Assembly: GCA_030637025.1 (NCBI GenBank)
Contig: DAOVVV010000050.1
Location: 1 to 13,368 of the forward strand
Source: JAGLHV01 sp023143305 [NCBI: Clostridia bacterium]
GTDB taxonomy: Bacteria > CBDUZB01 > JAGLHV01
Reading direction: 5' to 3'
Length of the DNA: 13,368 nucleotides
The translations under genes and the position numbers were made by a program. The notes beneath the pieces were generated by a model. That model was not told where the DNA came from and made no database searches. It saw only the letters and a program-made list of their open reading frames with translations. Position 1 is the stretch's first letter; every line of letters starts with the position of its first letter. Of the stretch, positions 1 to 5,886 are shown piece after piece.

Positions 1-70
1 GACAGGCTTATTTTTTTAACGCTTATTTTTACTAAAATTTGCTATATCGTTCGCAACACATATTACCTTT
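1..70. repeat. 70-bp direct repeat, copy 1
   Basis: This segment matches 180-249 at 68 of 70 positions; the differences are at 54/233 and 62/241. Each copy contains two tandem GCTTATTTTT blocks 15 bp apart. The copies start 179 bp apart, and copy 1 begins exactly at the window edge, so an array or larger element may continue upstream. No reading frame of useful length crosses it. Confidence 0.9.
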
Positions 71-93
71 TTACAAAAAAATTAAATGATGAG

Positions 94-247
94 AGGTAAA
101 ATATGTTTCTCTCTGGACGCATAATGTTACCCTGCGGGCACGCAAAAACAAGCTAAAAATAAGCAACTCGCTTTGCTCAGACAGGCTTATTTTTTTAACG
201 CTTATTTTTACTAAAATTTGCTATATCGTTCGAAACACATTTTACCT
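94..247. repeat. Imperfect inverted-repeat element, MITE-like
   Basis: The ends 94-109 and 232-247 are reverse complements at 15 of 16 positions (AGGTAAAATATGTTTC against GAAACACATTTTACCT). Inside, AAAAATAAGC (155-164) can pair perfectly with 185-194 or 200-209. The centre carries a more G+C-rich core (CCCTGCGGG at 130-138). There is no coding capacity. I see no convincing target-site duplication, so a transposon-derived miniature element is only one reading; a REP-like dispersed palindrome or an extragenic terminator-like repeat are others. Confidence 0.45.
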
Positions 248-249
248 TT
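180..249. repeat. 70-bp direct repeat, copy 2
   Basis: Second copy of the repeat at 1-70. Its right part (232-247) is also the inverted partner of 94-109, and its GCTTATTTTT blocks (185-194 and 200-209) are inverted partners of AAAAATAAGC at 155-164. The same sequence is therefore used in both direct and inverted arrangement. Confidence 0.9.
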
Positions 250-646
250 ATTCTTTACTAATCAATTTTGTTAGATAGTTGATTTTTTTGTTTTGGATTT
301 AGCCTGTATTCTTTGTCTATGGGTTATTTTCATATTTATAATATTCCGCATTATTTACGAATGACCCGTAGCTTTTCGCTAAACATTGAAGAGCCGGATG
401 AGTTGGAATTCACTTTTTTTCTTAAAGGTAAAACTTTTTAGAGAAAAACACAGGTGGTCAATCAGATAGGTTTTTATTGAAAAACCAGAAATTGAATTGT
501 TGTAACAAAGTTTTTTCAAAATATTTTTTCAGAAATTAATTGGGAGAGAATTAGAATAAGGTATAAGGTGTAACGAGGAGAAAACAAAAAATAAGGAATG
601 ATTTTTTTAAGCAGAAAATAATAATTTTTAAAAATAAATTTTTTGC
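250..646. other. A+T-rich intergenic stretch without a supported gene
   Basis: I see no gene here on either strand. The longest + frame near the start is about 40 codons (319-441) and has no ribosome binding site. Two small structures are visible. One is a perfect 7-bp hairpin, GGTTTTT (469-475) with AAAAACC (480-486) around an ATTG loop. The other is TTGT/ACAA near 497-508, followed by a T-run at 511-516, which is too weak to call a terminator. The stretch at 391-413 resembles the 5' half of a group II intron domain V. rplK and rplA, which often precede rplJ, are not here. Confidence 0.6.
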
Positions 647-675
647 TTGACAAATTTTTAATAATTTGATAAATT
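647..675 (+). promoter_or_regulatory. Sigma70-type promoter for rplJL
   Basis: A perfect -35 box TTGACA lies at 647-652 and a weaker -10 TAAATT at 670-675 (4 of 6 matches), with a 17-bp spacer. The region upstream is a run of A/T that could serve as an UP element. The predicted start, near 682, gives a leader of about 200 nt before rplJ. The 12-mer TTTTTGCTTGAC covering the -35 is repeated exactly at the rpoB promoter. Confidence 0.65.
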
Positions 676-710
676 AAACAGCCTTCGAAATAAGTATATA
701 TTTTTTGTAA

Positions 711-775
711 TCTGAGACAGTAGGTTCTTCCTGCGTTTTGAAATATTGAGGAAGAATAATTTTGCCTGCCGAGAT
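711..775 (+). promoter_or_regulatory. L10 ribosomal-protein leader (putative L10-L12 binding site)
   Basis: Visible pairing: CAGTAGG (718-724) with CCTGCCG (765-771), with one A-C mismatch and one G-U pair, enclosing a perfect 7-bp helix TTCTTCC (725-731) with GGAAGAA (750-756) and an 18-nt loop. The unpaired purine-rich strand between the helices on the 3' side (757-764) gives the asymmetric internal-loop look of known L10 leaders, as does the CAGTAGG...CCTGCCGAG signature. In other bacteria the L10-(L12)4 complex binds this RNA and represses its own operon. The position directly before rplJ supports the call; the family assignment is from memory of the motif. Confidence 0.75.
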
Positions 776-825
776 AAAGGAAAACAACGGAAAACTTCCT
801 TTACAGTATTAGGGAAGTTTTTTTT
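776..825 (+). terminator. Attenuator: intrinsic terminator with competing antiterminator
   Basis: The terminator stem is AAAACTTCC (791-799) with GGAAGTTTT (813-821), extendable by two pairs (a U-G, then U-A) to 11 bp, followed by eight T (818-825). An alternative helix pairs AAAGGAA (776-782) with TTCCTTT (796-802) perfectly and uses the same 796-799 bases, so the two cannot coexist. GGAAG at 750-754 of the L10 leader could also pair with CTTCC at 795-799. This arrangement suits transcription attenuation of rplJL, as known for the Bacillus subtilis L10 leader. Which helix forms with L10-L12 bound is inferred. Confidence 0.75.
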
Positions 826-880
826 ATGTAGCTTGTTATTTGCGATTTCGCAGGATTATTTCATAAAGTGAGGGAAAATT

Positions 881-1432
881 ATGATAAAAACGAGAAAAGA
901 GAAAGAAGCGTTTGTTTCTTGTTTAAATGAAAAATTCAAGGAAAATAATAGTTTTTTCCTGGTGGATTATAAAGGGTTAAATGTAGAGGAAATAAATGGC
1001 TTGAGGAAAAACCTGAGAAAGATAGAAAGCAATTATAGTGTGGTGAAAAACACTTTAACCAAATTAGCATTAAATGATTTACCGGTAGATGATTTAAGTG
1101 ACTGTCTACAAGGGCCCACTGCTTTAGTAATGCCTTTTTCTCCGAAAGATAAAAGAGACGAAACACTGGTAGAAATGTCAAAGGTTTTAATAACTTTTGC
1201 TAAAGGGCATAAACAATTGAAAATAAAAGGTGGCTTATTTAATGGAAAGTTAATTGAGGCTTCCGGAATTACAGACTTGTCTAAATTACCTTCCCGTGAG
1301 GTACTTTTAAGTCAGTTGTTGGGTGGATTACAAGCTCCCATTGTTGGGTTGGTAAGCACATTAAATCAATTAGTTGCCGGGATAATTTATGGTCTAAAAG
1401 CTGTTATGGAAAAAAAGCAAAAAGATATATAA
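881..1432 (+). CDS. rplJ: 50S ribosomal protein L10 (uL10)
   Basis: L10 anchors L12 dimers on the large subunit to build the stalk that recruits translational GTPases. It is 183 residues, slightly longer than the usual 165-180. The N-terminal domain (roughly 1-130) binds 23S rRNA and, by family knowledge, its own leader RNA; it contains the typical FLVDYKGLNVEEINGLR and YSVVKNTLTKLAL segments. Residues 151-183 form a long amphipathic C-terminal helix ending in a lysine-rich tail, the L12-binding helix; its length suggests two L12 dimers, which is inference. The start at 881 follows AGTGAGGG (867-874) with normal spacing. A small hairpin (TGCG/CGCA at 841-852) precedes it. Expression should be controlled by the leader and attenuator just upstream. 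rplL follows after 68 bp. Confidence 0.97.
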   Translation: MIKTRKEKEAFVSCLNEKFKENNSFFLVDYKGLNVEEINGLRKNLRKIESNYSVVKNTLTKLALNDLPVDDLSDCLQGPTALVMPFSPKDKRDETLVEMSKVLITFAKGHKQLKIKGGLFNGKLIEASGITDLSKLPSREVLLSQLLGGLQAPIVGLVSTLNQLVAGIIYGLKAVMEKKQKDI

Positions 1433-1500
1433 AAAATTTTTATAATTTCAGGATAAGTAAAGAAAAGCAGTAACTAACTATTTAAATAGGAGGAGGGGAA

Positions 1501-1887
1501 ATGACGACAAAAACACTGAGCAAGGAAGATTTTATAGGAGCTATAGAGAAAATGACTGTTTTAGAAGTGGCAGAATTAGTAAAAGCTTTAGAAGAGAAAT
1601 TTGGTATAAGTGCGGTAGCAGCTGCACCTGCAGCTGTTTCATCTAAGGACTCTGCTTCGGAAGCAGAAGAAGAGCAAACAGAATTTTCGGTTGTTTTAGC
1701 AGGTGTAGGGGATAAGAAAATCCAGGTAATTAAAGCAATTAGGGAAATTACCAGTTTAGGGTTGAAAGAAGCTAAAGAATTAGTTGAAAGCGCTCCCAAA
1801 GCTATAAAAGAAGGAATTACTAAAGAACAGGCAGAAGAAATAAAAAAGAAACTTTTAGAAACCGGTGCAACTATTGAGATTAAATAA
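1501..1887 (+). CDS. rplL: 50S ribosomal protein L7/L12 (bL12)
   Basis: L12 is the multi-copy stalk protein whose C-terminal domain contacts EF-Tu, EF-G, IF2 and release factors. The protein has 128 residues (family about 120-130). Residues 1-36 are the helical dimerisation and L10-binding domain. Residues 37-59 are the flexible hinge, here with an Ala/Pro start followed by an unusually Ser/Glu-rich part. Residues 60-128 are the globular C-terminal domain, with the conserved [11 protein letters not shown] and [10 protein letters not shown] helices. A very strong ribosome binding site (AGGAGGAGGGG, from 1488) precedes the ATG, fitting the need for four or more copies per ribosome. The gene is co-transcribed with rplJ. 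Confidence 0.98.
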   Translation: MTTKTLSKEDFIGAIEKMTVLEVAELVKALEEKFGISAVAAAPAAVSSKDSASEAEEEQTEFSVVLAGVGDKKIQVIKAIREITSLGLKEAKELVESAPKAIKEGITKEQAEEIKKKLLETGATIEIK

Positions 1888-1910
1888 TTGTATTGAGAGA
1901 TGTTTTAGGG

Positions 1911-1966
1911 AAATCCGACACAAAAAATAGAGTTAGTATATATGTGTTGTGGGTTTGGTTTTTGGA
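1911..1966 (+). other. Hairpin after rplL, possible weak terminator or processing site
   Basis: AAATCC (1911-1916) pairs with GGGTTT (1951-1956), and ACACA (1918-1922) with TGTGT (1943-1947), with small bulges between and a 20-nt loop. A short interrupted T-run (1959-1963) follows. It lies 23 bp after the rplL stop and before the rpoB promoter. That is where many bacteria place a partial terminator or RNase III site to keep polymerase output below L12 output. Function is inferred. Confidence 0.4.
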
Positions 1967-1981
1967 AAAAATTGTTTTTGC

Positions 1982-2011
1982 TTGACTTTTTAGTATAAAA
2001 AAAGATATAAT
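1982..2011 (+). promoter_or_regulatory. Sigma70-type promoter for rpoBC
   Basis: The -35 box TTGACT is at 1982-1987 and a perfect -10 TATAAT at 2006-2011, separated by 18 bp of A/T-rich sequence. The predicted start, near 2018, leaves a leader of about 119 nt. It shares TTTTTGCTTGAC (1975-1986) exactly with the rplJ promoter. Confidence 0.75.
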
Positions 2012-2068
2012 CAGAGTTTATGTAATAGATTGCTTATTTAAGATTATTTACTTATTGTTTATTTTTGC

Positions 2069-2098
2069 AGGAAATGAGTTGGAGACAACTATAGTCCT
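2069..2098 (+). promoter_or_regulatory. Structured hairpin in the rpoB leader
   Basis: AGTTG (2077-2081) and CAACT (2086-2090) close a GAGA tetraloop of the GNRA class. Below it is a symmetric 4x4 internal loop (AATG at 2073-2076, ATAG at 2091-2094) that starts and ends with A-G and G-A oppositions. The base is AGGA (2069-2072) with TCCT (2095-2098). A broken T-run (2098-2106) follows, 30 bp before the rpoB ATG. It could be a protein-binding or RNase-processing element or a weak attenuator; no family name is recognised. Confidence 0.45.
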
Positions 2099-2136
2099 TT
2101 TGTTTTGAATAGAAAATAAAAAAGGAAGATTTAAAA

Positions 2137-5100
2137 ATGATCCAAAAAAGTCTTAGTTTTTCTAAAAGGCATACAATGATAGAATTGCCTGATTTATTGG
2201 AAATGCAAAAAAAATCTTTTTTTGAGTTTTTGCAAAAAGATATAGATATCGGAAAAAGAAAAACTCAAGGATTACAGTTGGCATTTAAAGATATTTTTCC
2301 GGTTACTAACACCGATGAAACATTAAGTATTGAATTTGTTAATTATGTTTTTGGCACGTCTAGGTATAGTGAAGGAGAATCTGTAGAAAAAGATGCTACT
2401 TATTCAATTCCTTTAAAAATACGCGTACGTTTGTTGCAAAAGGAAAAAGGTAATAGGATAGCGGTAAAAGAAATTTCCGAACAGGAAGTTTTTATTGCTG
2501 ATGTCCCTTTAATGACAGGAAAAGGCTCTTTTATCATTAATGGAGCGGAGCGGGTTATTGTTAGTCAATTACATCGTTCACCGGGAGTTATTTTTGAAGA
2601 AGATGAAGAAGGAAAGATTTCTTCTTTCGGGAAAAAATTATATTCTGCACGGATTATTCCTTATCGTGGAGCGTGGGTAGAATTTGGATTTGATATTAAT
2701 AACATCTTATATGTGCATATAGACAAGAAAAGAAAAATTTTAGCTACGGTCTTATTGAAAGCATTAGGCATAGAAAAGAAGTCTGATATACTAAGTATCT
2801 TTTATAAAACGGAAATAATATTAACGGCAAAAGGGGATATTGGGGAATTAGAGGGAAGATTATTAGCTGAAGATATAGTAGAAAAGAAATCAGGAGAAAT
2901 AATTCTGGAAGCAAATGAAGTGATAACAGCCGAAATCCTTGATAAAATAAGAAAAAGCAAAATTAATAAAATAAAATTAATAAAGAAGGAATCTGCTCTT
3001 GAAAGTATAACTATATCTAACACTTTAGCTAAAGATACAATTGGAACGAAAAAAGAAGCAGTTTTTGAAATTTATCGGAAATTGCGCACCCAGGAGTTTG
3101 TTACTCCGGAACAAGCAGAAAAGTATTTACAAAATTTAATATTTGAAAATATTAAAAAATATGATTTAGGTAAGGTTGGAAGATATAAAATAAACAAAAA
3201 GTTGGGTTTTATTGTTAAACAACTTGAACAAATAAAAGAAATGGGTTTTAAAATTCCTGGAGAAAAAAAAAGAACTTTGACTAGAGAAGATATCATTGCG
3301 ACCATGAGATATCTGCTTGATTTAAACAGTGGCCTTATTACTAAAGTAGATGATATTGACCACTTAGGAAATCGGCGGGTGCGTTCTGTAGGTGAATTGT
3401 TGGAAAATCAGATGCGTATTGGTTTATCGCATATGAGTCGTTTAGTAAAAGAGAAAATGAATTTAAGCGGTCTGGGAGTTATTACTCCACGGACGTTGAT
3501 TAATACTGCTCCTGTAGTAGGGATATTGCGTAAATTTTTTGGAACGTCCCAATTGTCACAATTTATGGATCAGACTAATCCTTTAGCGGAATTAACCCAT
3601 AAAAGGAGATTATCTGCTCTGGGACCGGGAGGGTTGAATCGTAAAAGAGCCGGGTTTGAAGTAAGAGATGTTCATTATACCCACTATGGAAGACTTTGTC
3701 CTATAGAGACTCCTGAAGGACCCAATATCGGGTTGATTGCTTCTTTAGCTTCTTATGCCCGGGTTAATGAATATGGACTCATAGAGAGTCCTTATAAAAA
3801 AGTAGAAAATAAAAAAGTAACTAATAAAGTGGAATATCTTCCGGCTGACAGAGAAGATTCCTTTGTGGTAGCACAGGCGAATGTTCCTTTAGATAAAGAA
3901 TCAAAGTTTACTTATGATTTGGTGGCTGCACGTAAAAAAGGAGATTTTCCGGTGATTGCAGCTAAAGAAGTAGAGTATATGGATATTTCTCCGATGCAGG
4001 TAATGAGTGTTTCTGCTTCTTTAATTCCCTTTTTAGAACATGATGATGCTAATCGTGCTTTAATGGGATCTAATATGCAGAGACAAGCGGTTCCGTTGTT
4101 AATTACTGAATCCCCGGTAGTGGCTACAGGTATAGAAGGAAGAGTCACCAGGGATTCGGGTGCTACGATTATAGCCGAGAAAGCGGGAAAAGTAATTAGT
4201 GTTACTGCAAATAAAATTGTAATTTGGAATGAAGATAAAGAGGTAAATATATATAAATTAAAAAAGTTTGTTCGTTCTAATCAGGATACTTGCATTAATC
4301 AATTACCAATAGTTAAAAAAGGGGATATAATAAAAAAAGGGCAGGTTGTTTCGGATGGTCCGGCTATTTCTAATGGAAAAATTGCTTTAGGGAAAAATGT
4401 TTTAGTTGCTTTTATGCCGTGGGAAGGATACAATTTTGAAGATGCTATTTTAATTAGTGAAAGAATGGTAAAAGAAGATGTTTTTTCTTCTATTCATATT
4501 CAGGAATTTGAAACAGAAGCTAGAGATCTTAAGGTAGGAAGTGAAGAAATTACCAGAGATATACCTAATGTGTCTGAAGAATCTTTAGCTAATTTAGATG
4601 AAGACGGAATAATTCGAATAGGGGCAGAGGTGAGTCCGGGTGATATTTTAGTAGGGAAGGTAACTCCCAGAGGGGAGATTCAGACAACCCCGGAGGAAAG
4701 ATTATTAAAAGTTATTTTTGGGAAGAAAGCAGAAGATGTTCAGGATGCCTCTTTAACTGTTCCGCCGGGTGTTTCAGGAAAAGTACTTGATGTTAAAGTT
4801 TTTAACCGAAAAGAAAAAACTAGTAAAAAACAGGAAAATAAGGCGATTAAACAGGAAGAAGAAGAATATAAAAAAACAGTGGCTGAATTGAGGGGGCAAA
4901 GGGATAAAAAAGTCGCTTATTTGGAAAGAAGTATTAAAAAGAAAGTTATTAATATTACTGAAGCAAAAGCAGAAATAGAAAAGATAAAGATTTTTACGGA
5001 AGCGCAGATACAAGAATTAAAAAATGAAAAAAACAGAAAAATTGAAAATATTAGATTGGGAGATGATTTAGCTATATCGGTGAATAAGCTGGTTAAAGTT

Positions 5101-5868
5101 TTTTTAGTAACCAAAAGGAAAATTATGGTCGGAGATAAGATGGCAGGAAGACATGGTAATAAGGGGGTAATAGCGAAGATATTACCTGAGGAAGATATGC
5201 CTTGTTTATTTGATGGGACACCTGTGGATGTCGTTTTGAGTCCTTTGTCTGTTCCTTCCCGAATGAATGTGGGGCAAATTTTAGAACTAATGTTGGGCTG
5301 GGCAGGAAAAATTTTGGATACTGAAATGGTTACTCCTATTTTTGACGGAGCCAGGGAAGAAGATATAATCGAACAAATAAAAAGAGCCAAAGAAAAACTA
5401 AGAAAAAAAGGGGTAGATGAAAAATATTTACCTACGGATGATTGTAGAATTAGTCTTTTTGATGGGCGTACGGGAGAACCTTTTTTAGAAAAAATTGCAA
5501 TAGGGTATATGTATGTCTTGAAACTTGCTCATTTGGTAGAGGATAAAATACATGCCCGTTCTACAGGTCCTTATTCTTTAATTACACGGCAACCTTTGGG
5601 TGGGAAGGCACAGTTTGGCGGTCAACGTTTTGGAGAGATGGAAGTGTGGGCAGTAGAAGGATATGGGGGAGCTTATACCTTGCAGGAATTTTTGACTGTA
5701 AAGAGTGACGATGTCCCGGGGAGAACTAAAATGTATGAGTCTATTATAAAAGGAGAAACTTCTTATTTTCCGGGGGTTCCGGAATCTTTTCGGGTGTTGG
5801 TCAAGGAATTACAAAGTTTAGGATTAAATGTGGAATTGTTAAAAGAAAAAGACACAAAACAGAGATAA
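2137..5868 (+). CDS. rpoB: DNA-directed RNA polymerase subunit beta
   Basis: RpoB is the second-largest catalytic subunit of RNA polymerase. It has 1243 residues, between Bacillus (about 1190) and E. coli (1342). The start follows GGAAG (2124-2128) and opens with the usual N-terminal pattern. Residues about 245-283 resemble part of the E. coli SI1 lobe insertion. The rifampicin-site cluster spans 469-493, with Gln475, Asp478, His488, Arg491 and Ser493 all in the sensitive form. Glu768/Asp769 (NFED) and Lys1001/Lys1009 in GDKMAGRHGNKG line the active centre. After the flap, residues about 889-974 are a Lys/Glu-rich predicted coiled coil where E. coli has its larger SI2 insertion. The C-terminus has the GRTKMYESIIKG and PESFRVLVKELQSLG clamp segments. 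rpoC follows after 18 bp. Confidence 0.99.
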   Translation: MIQKSLSFSKRHTMIELPDLLEMQKKSFFEFLQKDIDIGKRKTQGLQLAFKDIFPVTNTDETLSIEFVNYVFGTSRYSEGESVEKDATYSIPLKIRVRLLQKEKGNRIAVKEISEQEVFIADVPLMTGKGSFIINGAERVIVSQLHRSPGVIFEEDEEGKISSFGKKLYSARIIPYRGAWVEFGFDINNILYVHIDKKRKILATVLLKALGIEKKSDILSIFYKTEIILTAKGDIGELEGRLLAEDIVEKKSGEIILEANEVITAEILDKIRKSKINKIKLIKKESALESITISNTLAKDTIGTKKEAVFEIYRKLRTQEFVTPEQAEKYLQNLIFENIKKYDLGKVGRYKINKKLGFIVKQLEQIKEMGFKIPGEKKRTLTREDIIATMRYLLDLNSGLITKVDDIDHLGNRRVRSVGELLENQMRIGLSHMSRLVKEKMNLSGLGVITPRTLINTAPVVGILRKFFGTSQLSQFMDQTNPLAELTHKRRLSALGPGGLNRKRAGFEVRDVHYTHYGRLCPIETPEGPNIGLIASLASYARVNEYGLIESPYKKVENKKVTNKVEYLPADREDSFVVAQANVPLDKESKFTYDLVAARKKGDFPVIAAKEVEYMDISPMQVMSVSASLIPFLEHDDANRALMGSNMQRQAVPLLITESPVVATGIEGRVTRDSGATIIAEKAGKVISVTANKIVIWNEDKEVNIYKLKKFVRSNQDTCINQLPIVKKGDIIKKGQVVSDGPAISNGKIALGKNVLVAFMPWEGYNFEDAILISERMVKEDVFSSIHIQEFETEARDLKVGSEEITRDIPNVSEESLANLDEDGIIRIGAEVSPGDILVGKVTPRGEIQTTPEERLLKVIFGKKAEDVQDASLTVPPGVSGKVLDVKVFNRKEKTSKKQENKAIKQEEEEYKKTVAELRGQRDKKVAYLERSIKKKVINITEAKAEIEKIKIFTEAQIQELKNEKNRKIENIRLGDDLAISVNKLVKVFLVTKRKIMVGDKMAGRHGNKGVIAKILPEEDMPCLFDGTPVDVVLSPLSVPSRMNVGQILELMLGWAGKILDTEMVTPIFDGAREEDIIEQIKRAKEKLRKKGVDEKYLPTDDCRISLFDGRTGEPFLEKIAIGYMYVLKLAHLVEDKIHARSTGPYSLITRQPLGGKAQFGGQRFGEMEVWAVEGYGGAYTLQEFLTVKSDDVPGRTKMYESIIKGETSYFPGVPESFRVLVKELQSLGLNVELLKEKDTKQR

Positions 5869-5886
5869 GAACCAGGGAGAAAATAA

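Noticed and set aside
1-249. CRISPR array
   Set aside because: Only two copies, 70 bp each, separated by 109 bp that itself contains inverted partners of the repeat; this is not the size or form of CRISPR repeats and spacers.
319-441. A + strand frame of about 40 codons beginning at ATG 319
   Set aside because: No Shine-Dalgarno upstream, A/T-rich low-complexity composition and no recognisable family; more likely chance.
497-516. Intrinsic terminator (TTGT/ACAA followed by a T-run)
   Set aside because: The stem has only four base pairs with little G+C; too weak to support, and no gene ends just before it.
250-646. tRNA or other structured RNA gene
   Set aside because: No cloverleaf, TPsiC-like box or rRNA segment could be recognised on either strand.
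4917-5390. Antisense open frame of 157 codons inside rpoB
   Set aside because: It is fully opposite the conserved active-site part of rpoB, has no recognisable domain, and its Ile/Ser/Phe-rich content is that expected from the complement of A/G-rich codons. Other antisense frames in the window are rejected for the same reason.
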